A stretch of 59,940 nt of DNA from Butyrivibrio sp. (GTDB taxonomy: Bacteria > Bacillota > Clostridia > Lachnospirales > Lachnospiraceae), in NCBI GenBank assembly GCA_017535785.1, contig JAFXTN010000031.1, positions 1-59,940 on the forward strand, written 5' to 3'. The notes under the pieces are model-generated. The model worked only from the letters and a program-made list of their open reading frames with translations, was not told the DNA's origin and made no database searches. The first letter of the stretch is position 1; every line of letters begins with the position of its first letter. The translations under genes and the position numbers were made by a program. Positions 1 through 8,965 of this stretch are shown one piece after another.

Positions 1-748
<748 letters not shown>

Positions 749-825
749 CTAAAATGAATTTAATTAATATGATTGCTGTTACATTAAATATCATAAGAAT
801 TGATAATTTTTTATCAGCAACTCTA

Positions 826-854
826 ATTCTAATAAAAAATGTAGCATAAATCAA
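826..854 (-). promoter_or_regulatory. Candidate sigma-A promoter of gap
   Basis: TTGATT (849-854) and TAGAAT (826-831) on the reverse strand are 17 bases apart, giving a leader of about 80 bases before the gap start. A small dyad TGATAA-N4-TTATCA lies in the leader near 801-816. This is a sequence match only; the forward promoter of the divergent PHP gene was not recognised. Confidence 0.45.
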
Positions 855-941
855 GTAAGAATATTAAAATAATCCTGTGGAAGTTCGACTTTAAAAAATC
901 AAATTTTTCCACCTCACTTTAATCAAAAAAGGAGTAATAAA

Positions 942-1763
942 ATGTTCCCGAGAGCAGATTATCATCTACACACTCACAACTCGACCGACAGCACTGCTTC
1001 TATGGAATCAATGATAGAGAGTGCCCTTTCCAAGGGACTGACTGATATATGTTTCACAGATCATCTTGATCTTGATTATCCTCACTACGAAGATCTGCCG
1101 GAAGATGCTTTTAATCTTGATGCAAAGGCATATCATAAAGAAATCTCTTTTTACCGAGACAAATATAAAGACAGGATCAATATCGGATACGGTGTCGAAG
1201 TCGGAATGCAGACACATATCGCCAAAGAAAATTCCGATTATGTCAGATCCGAGCCTTTTGATTTTGTCATCGCATCGATCCACCTTATAAATAGAAAAGA
1301 TCCATATTATCCCGACTTCTGGGATGGAGTTGACCCTGCTAAGATCCTGAAGGAATACTTCGAGCTCACGCTGGAAAACCTCAAGCTTTTCGATGACTAT
1401 GACGTCCTTGGACACCTTGATTATCTTACAAGATATGTTCCGGACGGCGACAACTCATACTACTCATATCAAAGATACAGTAAAGAGATCGATGCCATTC
1501 TTCTTCATATAATTAAGAACGATAAGGGTCTCGACCTCAATTCAAAGCCTATATTCAAAGGCGGAACGGATCCCAATCCGCATCGCGATGTCCTTAAAAG
1601 GTACAAAGAGCTCGGCGGCAAGATAATAACTTTCGGATCTGATGCGCATAAACCCGAGGGTGTAGCAGGTTCTTTTGACGTGTTAAAAGAAATTGCTCTG
1701 TCCTGCGGCTTTGACGAATACTGTACCTATTCAGGCAGGAACGTTCATTTCCACAAGCTGTGA
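942..1763 (+). CDS. hisJ: PHP-family histidinol-phosphatase (HisJ/HisK-like)
   Basis: 273-residue PHP-domain phosphoesterase, the length usual for the monofunctional histidinol-phosphatase of Firmicutes, which removes phosphate from L-histidinol phosphate in histidine synthesis. Metal ligands of the fold are visible: YHLHTHNSTD at residues 7-16, a TDHLD segment near residue 40, and FGSDAHKPE near residue 230. RBS AAGGAG lies at 930-935, just before the ATG. No other his genes are in the window, so the substrate rests on family resemblance; other PHP phosphatases with different phosphoester substrates remain possible. It stands alone between divergent gap and the GGDEF-like gene. Confidence 0.75.
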   Translation: MFPRADYHLHTHNSTDSTASMESMIESALSKGLTDICFTDHLDLDYPHYEDLPEDAFNLDAKAYHKEISFYRDKYKDRINIGYGVEVGMQTHIAKENSDYVRSEPFDFVIASIHLINRKDPYYPDFWDGVDPAKILKEYFELTLENLKLFDDYDVLGHLDYLTRYVPDGDNSYYSYQRYSKEIDAILLHIIKNDKGLDLNSKPIFKGGTDPNPHRDVLKRYKELGGKIITFGSDAHKPEGVAGSFDVLKEIALSCGFDEYCTYSGRNVHFHKL

Positions 1764-1863
1764 TAAGGCGGATACCGCCGTTACTTATTTATCGAAACGA
1801 CGAAATATTGTACAATGATTAGTGTATGACACGGCTGTTTATTTTTCCCGGAGGGGGGTAATT

Positions 1864-2589
1864 ATGAAAGTCGATTTCTATTCAAGGAGTAAACGCACCA
1901 ATATATACAATTCCATCTTTATATATAAGGTGGTATCTCTTTTTATCTTACTTCTGATAACAGTTATCCTTGCGTTCCATGTAAACAAGAACATGGATCT
2001 TCTTAAAAGCGCCGGAGGCATAATCGGTCTTGTTACCGCTGCGATCATTCTTTTCGCAGTTTCTTTTATCATTGATTTCTATATTCTGAAAAAAACAGCT
2101 TCCATTGGAGTAAGGCTCAATAAGATGGCTTATCTCGACAGGCTCACGGGACTTCCCAACAGATACAGCTGTGATCTTCTTTTTGAGAGTTTCAACGATT
2201 CCGGCAAGCTTGAAAACGCCGGTTTTATCCTTATGAAAATAAACGATCTTTACAGCGTAAACACCAAGAAGGGCCACGCTCAGGGCAACGATCTTATCGC
2301 AGAGTTCTGCTATATCCTCGAAGACGTCGGTGAAAACTATGGCTACGTAGGACGAAACGGCGGCAACGAATTTATCATGCTCATGGAGGACTGTGATCCG
2401 AACAACGCCGATATGTTCCTTATGGATCTGACCAAAAGACTCCACGGCTACAATGAACTCGGTGTAGGTTCTCCGATCGAGATCGCATACGCCAGAGTGC
2501 TCAACTCGGATGAAAAAGTCACAAGGATCTCCGAGCTCATTTCAAAAGCCTACAAGAAGTTAAAGGACGCTCCTCAGGTACTTTCATGA
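1864..2589 (+). CDS. Membrane GGDEF-like protein with altered motif (GGNEF)
   Basis: 241 residues. Two hydrophobic segments (about residues 22-42 and 55-75) are followed by a GGDEF-type domain (LTGLPNR near residue 100). The signature loop reads NGGNEFIM rather than GGDEF, so the Asp that binds the catalytic metal is Asn; the protein may have reduced or no cyclic-di-GMP synthase activity and could act as a sensor. No inhibitory RxxD site is obvious. The ATG at 1864 is chosen over an upstream one at 1822 because CCGGAGGGGGG lies directly before it. The stop overlaps the next start (ATGA), so it is co-translated with the transglutaminase lipoprotein, suggesting a cell-surface or pilus signalling role. 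Confidence 0.8.
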   Translation: MKVDFYSRSKRTNIYNSIFIYKVVSLFILLLITVILAFHVNKNMDLLKSAGGIIGLVTAAIILFAVSFIIDFYILKKTASIGVRLNKMAYLDRLTGLPNRYSCDLLFESFNDSGKLENAGFILMKINDLYSVNTKKGHAQGNDLIAEFCYILEDVGENYGYVGRNGGNEFIMLMEDCDPNNADMFLMDLTKRLHGYNELGVGSPIEIAYARVLNSDEKVTRISELISKAYKKLKDAPQVLS

Positions 2590-3554
2590 AATATAAACAC
2601 CTATATATTTTCAAAAACAGAATATTACTTCCAATAGTAGCCGGAGCTTTGCTCATTAGTCTCGCGGCCTGCGGAAAGTACCATAAATCCACAGTCCCCG
2701 AAGGCTACGGCAACATGGGCGACGAAAAAGGCGCAAGGGACAACTCTCCCGTCTGTCTTGTTCCGACTCACCCGGGAACGGCAACTAAGGAAAATGAGTT
2801 TGCGGTCGTCGATTTTTCCAATTCATCGGAAGGCTACATCACGGTGCGCTATATTGGCTCATCGCCCAAAGTGAAACTCCAGATAACAGGCCCCAACGAG
2901 GTCGTCTATACATACAATCTAAACTCAGAAGAACCTACGGATGAAGTCTTTCCGCTTCAATCCGGAGACGGCGACTACATAGTAAACGTATTTGAAAACG
3001 TCATGGAAAAGAAATATACCATGGTCTTTTCAACACAGATAAGCGTTTCACTCAGTAATGAGTTTATGCCTTTTCTTTATCCCAATCAGTTTGTCACCTT
3101 TACGGAAGATTCGCTTGGGGTACAAAAGGCAAAAGAGCTTGCTTATCCCTGCGATAACGACCTTGAAGTCATCTCTCAGGTCTATAACTATGTCATCGAA
3201 AATATCAGCTACGATCACGATAAAGCCAAGGTTGTCGAGAGCAGTTATCTTCCCGACATCGATCAGGTCTTTACGGACAAAAAAGGCATCTGCATGGACT
3301 ACGCCGCACTTATGACAGCTATGCTGAGGAGCCAGAACATTCCCACAAAAATGGAGATCGGCTACGCGGGAACAACTTATCACGCATGGCTCAGTGCCTA
3401 TGTGAGCGACATCGGCTGGATCAACGGAATGATAGAATTCGACGGAGTCGACTGGTCACTTATGGACCCGACTCTGGCATCAACTACAAAGAAAAGCGAG
3501 CTTCGCTCATTCCTGGATGAGGGCGATAACTACTCGGTAAAATTCATCTACTAA
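2586..3554 (+). CDS. Transglutaminase-like lipoprotein
   Basis: 322 residues. An N-terminal lipoprotein signal ends in SLAACG (Cys near residue 29), so it should be anchored to the outer face of the membrane. The C-terminal half is a transglutaminase-like (papain-fold) domain with the expected triad: Cys in KGICMDYAALM, His in TYHAWLSA and Asp in LMDPTLAS. The middle third (about 55-160) looks beta-rich and has no recognised family. Such domains act as cysteine proteases or protein cross-linkers; the substrate is unknown. It overlaps the GGDEF-like gene by 4 bases and is followed within about 20 bases by the GspF-like gene, so it may process or cross-link the surface structure encoded downstream. 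That link is inference. Confidence 0.85.
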   Translation: MKYKHLYIFKNRILLPIVAGALLISLAACGKYHKSTVPEGYGNMGDEKGARDNSPVCLVPTHPGTATKENEFAVVDFSNSSEGYITVRYIGSSPKVKLQITGPNEVVYTYNLNSEEPTDEVFPLQSGDGDYIVNVFENVMEKKYTMVFSTQISVSLSNEFMPFLYPNQFVTFTEDSLGVQKAKELAYPCDNDLEVISQVYNYVIENISYDHDKAKVVESSYLPDIDQVFTDKKGICMDYAALMTAMLRSQNIPTKMEIGYAGTTYHAWLSAYVSDIGWINGMIEFDGVDWSLMDPTLASTTKKSELRSFLDEGDNYSVKFIY

Positions 3555-3575
3555 ATTCTTATGGGAGAACAGCTT

Positions 3576-4631
3576 ATGAAAGCTACCGCAAAACAAAAGA
3601 AACTAAACAGCTACGAGATATCAGGCTTTTGCAGACAGATGGCTCTTTTGATAAAAGCAGGCATAGCTCCTGTCGACGGTATCGATATCCTGATCGAGGA
3701 TTCCAAGGACAATGCTTCCAAAAAGATCCTCAGCAAGATCAGTCAGATCTTAAAAAGCGGTGAGAAATTCCATGTTGCTCTCAAGATGAGCGAGGTTTTC
3801 CCCGACTACGTGATCCACATGGTGACTATCGGTGAAGAATCCGGAAACATGGATGTCGTTATGGAATCACTCTCCGACTACTATGAACGTGAAGAATCAA
3901 TTCGCGAAAACATCAAAAACGCAGTAAGCTATCCGCTTATCATGGTATTTATGATGATGATCGTCATAACCGTTCTAATCGTAAAAGTCCTCCCGATATT
4001 TGAGCAGGTCTTTGCACAGCTAGGTACGGGCATGAGCGGTTTTTCTCAGTCACTTCTGAATATGGGACTTGCGCTCAACAGATACTCTTTTGTCCTGATC
4101 GCACTTCTTGTGATACTCGCGTTAGCTTTCCTGTATTTCTCATTCACAGAGCACGGCAAAAGAACCTTCAAAAAATTCATATCTAAATTCGGTCCCACAA
4201 AGCGACTTGCAGAAGAGCTTGAAAGCGAGCGCTTTGCAAGCGGAATGGTGCTCACTCTTTCAAGCGGCATTGATACCTACGAAGGTCTTAACCTGGTAAA
4301 AAAGCTTGTTGAGAGCTCCGAAATGAAGGAAAAAATAGACAAGTGCAGAACCCTTCTTCTCGACGGTGACAGCTTCCCCGAAGCCGTAGAAAAGACGGGC
4401 ATATTCACATCTTTTTACTCTCAGATGGTCGCTGTCGGATTTAAATCAGGTTCACTTGATAAGGCTATGCAGCAGATCGCCGAGAGATTTGAAAAGGACA
4501 CTCAGAGGCGCATCTACTCTCTGATCTCCGTGCTTGAACCGACTCTTGTAATCGTGCTTTCGATAATCGTAGGAATGATCCTTATGTCGGTCATCCTCCC
4601 TCTTATGGGAATTATGTCTTCGATCGGGTAA
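3576..4631 (+). CDS. Type II secretion / type IV pilus inner-membrane platform protein (GspF/PilC family)
   Basis: About 351 residues, slightly shorter than classical GspF/PilC (about 400). It has the duplicated T2SSF domain: the first copy starts FCRQMALLIKAGIAP and the second FASGMVLTLSSGIDTYEG near residue 217. Transmembrane segments lie near residues 130-150, 170-195 and 325-350. The family forms the cytoplasmic-membrane platform that couples the assembly ATPase to pilin polymerisation. A GGGAGA at 3562-3567 precedes the ATG at 3576; an in-frame ATG at 3561 would start in front of that site and is less likely. No PilB/GspE ATPase or prepilin peptidase gene is in the window, so these must be elsewhere or absent. 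Confidence 0.88.
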   Translation: MKATAKQKKLNSYEISGFCRQMALLIKAGIAPVDGIDILIEDSKDNASKKILSKISQILKSGEKFHVALKMSEVFPDYVIHMVTIGEESGNMDVVMESLSDYYEREESIRENIKNAVSYPLIMVFMMMIVITVLIVKVLPIFEQVFAQLGTGMSGFSQSLLNMGLALNRYSFVLIALLVILALAFLYFSFTEHGKRTFKKFISKFGPTKRLAEELESERFASGMVLTLSSGIDTYEGLNLVKKLVESSEMKEKIDKCRTLLLDGDSFPEAVEKTGIFTSFYSQMVAVGFKSGSLDKAMQQIAERFEKDTQRRIYSLISVLEPTLVIVLSIIVGMILMSVILPLMGIMSSIG

Positions 4632-4636
4632 AAGAT

Positions 4637-4981
4637 ATGTCTAACAGATTTAGATTCAAAGAAAGCTTAATATACGGCATTACAGGCGATTTCTACAGAT
4701 GGTTTTCCGTGGCGATCTTTATTCTCGTTGCCGTTTTTATCTTCCTTGCTATCGATGCTTCGGGTAAGAGCACTATAGAAAAGCAGCAGGAAGCCCTCGA
4801 GAATGCGATCTCAAGGGATATCGTCCAGTGCTATGCGATAGAGGGCCGCTACCCTCCCAGTCTTTCGTACATCGAAGAGCACTACGGACTTGTTTATGAT
4901 GACTCTACTTTTTTTGTTGATTACCAGCCGGTCGCAGCCAATCTTTATCCCGACTTTACGGTGATCAAGGTCAATAAATAA
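4637..4981 (+). CDS. Small one-helix protein of the pseudopilus cluster
   Basis: 114 residues. A polar N terminus of about 20 residues is followed by one transmembrane helix (about 22-40, WFSVAIFILVAVFIFLAID) and a charged extracytoplasmic part containing YAIEGRYPPSLSYIEEHYGL. The YxxEGxYP...L pattern resembles the conserved motif after the N-terminal helix of type II secretion and competence pseudopilins, where the chain is processed in small steps. No clear prepilin peptidase cleavage motif is visible. It starts 5 bases after the GspF-like gene. I infer a pilus-associated structural protein; no precise family is recognised. Confidence 0.65.
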   Translation: MSNRFRFKESLIYGITGDFYRWFSVAIFILVAVFIFLAIDASGKSTIEKQQEALENAISRDIVQCYAIEGRYPPSLSYIEEHYGLVYDDSTFFVDYQPVAANLYPDFTVIKVNK

Positions 4982-4992
4982 GAGGAAACCAA

Positions 4993-5484
4993 ATGGAACT
5001 TGAAGGAAAAAGATCTCACGTAATAGATACTTTATTTGTGCTCTGCCTTCTTTTTCTTTTTATAATCTCCGCTGTTATGGTGATATTCATCGGTGCGAGT
5101 GTATACAAAAAGAATGTGGAAGCAATGACGGGGAACTATTCGCACAGGATCGCCTGCGCTTATATTTCCGAGAAAGTAAGACAGTCAGATGTAAAAGGCC
5201 GCGTTTTTATCGATGAAATATTCGGCCAGAACACGCTCGTCATGCAGGATGAAATAGACGGAGCACTTTACAACACCTATATCTACAACCACGACGGCTA
5301 TCTCATGGAGCTGTACGCAAGAAGTGACCTATCGGAGGTCTACCCTCAGTCAGGTCAGAAAATTCTTAAGATCAGCTCTTTTGACATAAAAAAAATCGAT
5401 GATGCTTGTTTCCGAATAATGGTAACTCTCGATGACGGCACCGTTGAAGATTTTCTGATAACAAGAAGGAGTGAAGACGCCTGA
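4993..5484 (+). CDS. DUF4860-type membrane-anchored protein
   Basis: 163 residues with one strong N-terminal transmembrane segment (about 11-37, VIDTLFVLCLLFLFIISAVM) and a mainly beta extracytoplasmic domain (IACAYISEKVRQSD..., then YNTYIYNHDGYLMELY). The pattern matches the uncharacterised DUF4860 family found in Clostridia next to GspF-like genes. RBS AGAGGAAA (4980-4987) precedes the ATG. It sits between two pilin-like proteins, so a minor-pilin-like role is likely, but the enzymatic or structural function is unknown. Confidence 0.7.
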   Translation: MELEGKRSHVIDTLFVLCLLFLFIISAVMVIFIGASVYKKNVEAMTGNYSHRIACAYISEKVRQSDVKGRVFIDEIFGQNTLVMQDEIDGALYNTYIYNHDGYLMELYARSDLSEVYPQSGQKILKISSFDIKKIDDACFRIMVTLDDGTVEDFLITRRSEDA

Positions 5485-5487
5485 GCA

Positions 5488-6021
5488 ATGAACGAAAAAA
5501 ATAATGCCAGATCAAGTCTGTTCCTTATGGAACTTATAATAGCGGTATTTTTCTTTTCCCTGGCCGCAGCTGTGTGCATCAGGCTTTTTGCATCCGCGCA
5601 CCTGACCGCCGAAAAGACTACGAACCTAAGTCACGCAACGGTTTGGAGTCAGAATCTTGCCGAAGCTTTCTACGCCAAGCAAGGGGATGTCAGCGAGATA
5701 TCGAAGACCTATCCGACTGCATTTACGACCCCCGATACCGTAATATTGTTTTTTGACAAGAACTGGAATCTATCTGTTGATTCAACAAAAGACGCTTCCT
5801 ACGAAGCCATCCTTATCACAAGCAAAAAAGAAGCATCCGAAGTGTACGGTGATGTTTCCGAATACAATACAGACTATGAGGGCTATGCAATGGTCGGCGA
5901 TATCGCTGTGATCGACATAAGAAAGACAAATGAAGTCCTCTCTTCGATACCAAAGGATTCCAAAGACATAATCTTTTCGTGCTCCGTTGACTGTTACGGC
6001 GCGGGAAAGGAGGCGGAATGA
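5488..6021 (+). CDS. Prepilin-like protein
   Basis: 177 residues. Near the N terminus SSLFLMELIIAVFFFSLAAA resembles the type IV pilin N-terminal helix, including a Glu after five hydrophobic positions as in the pilin E5 motif, but the Gly normally preceding the cleavage site is not present (Ser instead). The rest is a soluble domain with no recognised family. Only 3 bases separate it from the previous stop, and its end overlaps the next start by 4 bases. I infer a minor pilin or pseudopilin; whether it is cleaved by a prepilin peptidase is unclear. Confidence 0.65.
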   Translation: MNEKNNARSSLFLMELIIAVFFFSLAAAVCIRLFASAHLTAEKTTNLSHATVWSQNLAEAFYAKQGDVSEISKTYPTAFTTPDTVILFFDKNWNLSVDSTKDASYEAILITSKKEASEVYGDVSEYNTDYEGYAMVGDIAVIDIRKTNEVLSSIPKDSKDIIFSCSVDCYGAGKEAE

Positions 6022-6422
6022 AAAGTAATAGCCGCAGTGCTTCCAGCGTAGGAAGTGCTTCGATCCTCCTTATATTTACAGTCCTGTGCCTTATTTCATT
6101 TGCAACGCTTACACTTGTAAACTCAAGGGCCGATTATAACCTCAGTAAAGACCTCGCAGACAGGCAGCTCGCCTACTATGAGGCCTGCCACAAGGGAAAT
6201 GCCTTTGTAGCCGCTGTAAACTCCGGATACGATTGCAATTCGGGACAAGCTATACATGAAGAGAGTATACCAATAACCGATACCCAGTCGCTCGATATTA
6301 CGATAATGTCAAATAGTGCAAAAAAAACATTCAATTCAGACAATAGTTGTAGTATAATTCAATGGCAGGTAGTAAATCACAGTGATTCCGAGTATGATTA
6401 CACTCTTCCGGTCGCGAAGTAA
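6018..6422 (+). CDS. Small one-helix protein, PilX-like position
   Basis: 134 residues. The start (ATGA overlap) is preceded by AAGGAGG inside the previous gene. The N terminus has GSASILLIFTVLCLISFATL as a single transmembrane helix at about 15-38, similar in layout to the N-terminal segment of PilX/GspK-like minor pilins (short polar lead, then GxALLxxLLxL). The remainder is polar with two Cys pairs possible (residues near 55, 74, 112). It is the last gene of the cluster; about 180 bases of AT-rich sequence separate it from cheY. Function unknown beyond the context. Confidence 0.6.
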   Translation: MKSNSRSASSVGSASILLIFTVLCLISFATLTLVNSRADYNLSKDLADRQLAYYEACHKGNAFVAAVNSGYDCNSGQAIHEESIPITDTQSLDITIMSNSAKKTFNSDNSCSIIQWQVVNHSDSEYDYTLPVAK

Positions 6423-6508
6423 TTTATCTTTTAAAACGAAAAAAGAGTGAATTTTATCAAATTTTAATTTTTTATAATAACGTTTTAACGCTCATAATCG
6501 AAATCATG

Positions 6509-6517
6509 TGGTACAAT
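6509..6517 (+). promoter_or_regulatory. Candidate extended -10 promoter of cheY
   Basis: TGGTACAAT is an extended -10 element (TGN plus TACAAT) with no good -35 box, giving an AT-rich leader of about 80 bases before the cheY ATG. It suggests that cheY has its own promoter rather than depending only on the upstream cluster, for which no terminator is seen at 6423-6500. Weak evidence, sequence only. Confidence 0.35.
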
Positions 6518-6602
6518 AGATTATGTACTGAACTACTTTTTTTCAGATTATAGAATTGCTTATATTTTTTTGGCAACTAAAAATACTTATTGGAGGTTCA
6601 AT

Positions 6603-6965
6603 ATGGGAAAAAGAATACTCATTACTGATGACGCCGCTTTCATGCGCATGATGCTCAAAGACATCCTTTCAAAGAACGGATATGAGATTGCAGGAGAAGC
6701 TGAGAACGGTAAGGTCGCTATAGAAAAGTATAATGAGTTGAAGCCCGACCTTGTAACTCTTGATATCACAATGCCTGAGCTTGACGGCATCGGTGCTCTC
6801 AAGGGTATAAAGGCTGCAGATCCCAACGCGGTTTGCATTATGTGTTCTGCTATGGGTCAGCAGGCTATGGTTATTGAGTCCATTCAAGCCGGAGCAAAAG
6901 ACTTTATAGTTAAGCCTTTCCAGGCCGACCGTGTTTTGGAAGCTGTTAAAAAAGCCATCGGTTAA
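6603..6965 (+). CDS. cheY: Chemotaxis response regulator CheY
   Basis: 120 residues, a stand-alone receiver domain of the normal CheY length. It has the acidic pair at residues 9-10 (ITDDAAFMR), the phosphoacceptor Asp54 in VTLDITMPELDG, Ser82 in CSAMG and Lys104 in IVKPF. The family shuttles phosphate from CheA to the flagellar switch (FliM). The ATG at 6603 is preceded by TTGGAGG; the longer reading from 6570 lacks a ribosome site. It ends at a strong hairpin. CheC-like and CheR genes occur at 27543 and 37725, while CheA, CheW and receptors are not in the window, so the chemotaxis genes are scattered. RRs of this type can also serve non-flagellar roles. Confidence 0.92.
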   Translation: MGKRILITDDAAFMRMMLKDILSKNGYEIAGEAENGKVAIEKYNELKPDLVTLDITMPELDGIGALKGIKAADPNAVCIMCSAMGQQAMVIESIQAGAKDFIVKPFQADRVLEAVKKAIG

Positions 6966-6987
6966 GCTCCACATCAATCAAAAAATT

Positions 6988-7016
6988 AAGGGAATGCTTA
7001 TGCATTCCCTTTTCTT
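6988..7016. terminator. Bidirectional terminator between cheY and the ABC exporter
   Basis: Inverted repeat AAGGGAATGC-TTAT-GCATTCCCTT (6988-7011) followed by TTCTT on the forward strand and preceded by an A-rich run, so it can end transcription from both convergent units. Seen directly in sequence. Confidence 0.85.
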
Positions 7017-8953
7017 CACGCTGTTTCCGGCTTCATTCCTGTATACAACTGATAATATCTTTGCTTCTTGGCAATGAGCTCATCGTGAGTTCCTTGCTCT
7101 ACTATCCTGCCCTGCTCAAGGACTATGATACAATCACTGTTTCTTACGGTTGAAAGCCTGTGGGCTATAACAAACGTTGTTCTGCCCTTCATGAGCTTGT
7201 CCATTCCATCCTGAACGATCTTCTCCGTTCTCGTATCAATAGAAGATGTAGCTTCATCAAGAATAAGTACCGGCGGATCTGCAATAGCGGCTCTTGCGAT
7301 AGCAAGGAGCTGACGCTGACCCTGTGAAAGATTTGCACCGTCTCCCGTAAGCATTGTGTCATAGCCTTCGGGAAGTCTCTTTATAAAGCTGTGCGCATTG
7401 GCAAGCTTTGCTGCAGCGATAACTTCCTCATCCGTGGCATTGAGCTTACCATATCTGATATTGTCAGCAACCGTTCCTGTAAACAGATGCGTATCCTGAA
7501 GAACTATTCCGAGAGACCTTCTAAGGTCTGCCTTTTTGATCTTGTTGATATTGATATTGTCGTATCTGATCTTACCGTCCTGGATATCATAGAATCTGTT
7601 GATAAGATTCGTTATTGTGGTCTTTCCTGCTCCCGTAGATCCTACAAAAGCGATCTTCTGTCCGGGTGTGGCATGAAGAACGATGTCGTGAAGGACCATC
7701 TTTTCATCGGTATAACCAAAGTCTACGCCATTGAAGGTAACATCACCTTCCATAGGCTGATAGGTTGTTGTATCCGTAGCCTTGTGATAGTGCTTCCAAG
7801 CCCAGTGACCTGTGTGGTGATCTGCTTCCACTATCTCACCGTTCTTTTCCTCGGAATCAACAAGAAGTACATATCCGTCATCCGTCTCAGGCTCCGCATC
7901 AAGGAGCTTAAAGATACGATCTGCTCCGGCAAGAGCCATGACGATCGAGTTAAGCTGCATGCTGACCTGGTTGATCGGCATACTGAAATTCCTGTTAAAT
8001 GTAAGGAAGGATGCAAGCGCTCCAACCGTAAAGCCTACTGCCACGTTGTTTGAAAGAGCTATCGCTCCACCGATCATAGCGCAGATAACATAGCTGGTAT
8101 TTCCAAGCTGAGCATTTATGGGGCCCAAAGAACCCGAAAATGCATTGGCCTTAAACGCACTGTTACAGAGTGCTTCGTTGAGCTCGTCAAACTTCTCGAT
8201 ATTCTCATCCTCGTGATTAAATACCTTAACGACCTTCTGTCCTGTGATCATCTCTTCGATATATCCGTTAAGCGCACCGAGGTTCTTTTGCTGTTCCACA
8301 AAGTTCTTTCCTGAAGCCTTTGTAGCCATAGCTGAACAGAAAAGCATAACAGCTACCATGAAAAGTGTCACAAAGGTAAGAGGCACACTTAAGATCACCA
8401 TGGATACGAGCACGCTGACGATCGTGATACCACTGCTCAATAGCTGAGGTATACTCTGGCTTATCATCTGCCTTAAGGTATCGATATCATTGGTATAGAT
8501 CGACATGATATCGCCGTGTGCATGTGTGTCAAAGTATTTTATAGGAAGGCTCTCCATGTGTGTGAAAAGCTCTTCACGAAGTCTTCTGAGCGTTCCCTGA
8601 TTGATATATACCATCACTCTTGCCTGTACATAAGAGGCAAGCACTCCGAGTGCATAGAATACCGCAACTCTTGCGATAGCACCCAGAAGCGGACCGTAAT
8701 CACTGATACCGCTGTCCAGCATCGGCTGTATATATGAATCGATAAGGCTCTTTGTAAAAAAAGTACCCTGAATATTCGAAGCAACCGTCACAAGAATGCA
8801 TATCAAAATAGTGATCATATGAATGGGATAATATGCAAATACATAACTCATTATCCTTTTCAAAAGTGCTCCCGGATTTTCAATCTTAGGAGCCGGCATT
8901 CCGCGCTTATTTCCGCCTGGGCCTACCTTAATCTCTTTTACTTCTTCTGCCAT
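7016..8953 (-). CDS. ABC exporter subunit (permease-ATPase), consensus-site Walker B half
   Basis: 645 residues: six-helix exporter domain (about 35-340), then ATPase (about 400-640) with Walker A GSTGAGKTT, signature LSQGQRQ, Walker B VLILDEATSSID with the catalytic Glu, and H-loop IAHRLST. The signature LSQGQ departs from LSGGQ, which fits the half that completes the degenerate site of its partner. A linker of about 45 residues between the domains is rich in His and Trp (HHTGHWAWKHYH); this insertion is common in such Clostridial half-transporters and has no known role. It starts 12 bases after the partner gene at 8966. Heterodimers of this type (TM287/288, BmrCD, LmrCD) export drugs, peptides or lipids; the substrate here is unknown. 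Confidence 0.9.
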   Translation of the reverse strand: MAEEVKEIKVGPGGNKRGMPAPKIENPGALLKRIMSYVFAYYPIHMITILICILVTVASNIQGTFFTKSLIDSYIQPMLDSGISDYGPLLGAIARVAVFYALGVLASYVQARVMVYINQGTLRRLREELFTHMESLPIKYFDTHAHGDIMSIYTNDIDTLRQMISQSIPQLLSSGITIVSVLVSMVILSVPLTFVTLFMVAVMLFCSAMATKASGKNFVEQQKNLGALNGYIEEMITGQKVVKVFNHEDENIEKFDELNEALCNSAFKANAFSGSLGPINAQLGNTSYVICAMIGGAIALSNNVAVGFTVGALASFLTFNRNFSMPINQVSMQLNSIVMALAGADRIFKLLDAEPETDDGYVLLVDSEEKNGEIVEADHHTGHWAWKHYHKATDTTTYQPMEGDVTFNGVDFGYTDEKMVLHDIVLHATPGQKIAFVGSTGAGKTTITNLINRFYDIQDGKIRYDNININKIKKADLRRSLGIVLQDTHLFTGTVADNIRYGKLNATDEEVIAAAKLANAHSFIKRLPEGYDTMLTGDGANLSQGQRQLLAIARAAIADPPVLILDEATSSIDTRTEKIVQDGMDKLMKGRTTFVIAHRLSTVRNSDCIIVLEQGRIVEQGTHDELIAKKQRYYQLYTGMKPETA

Positions 8954-8965
8954 AACGATCCCTCC

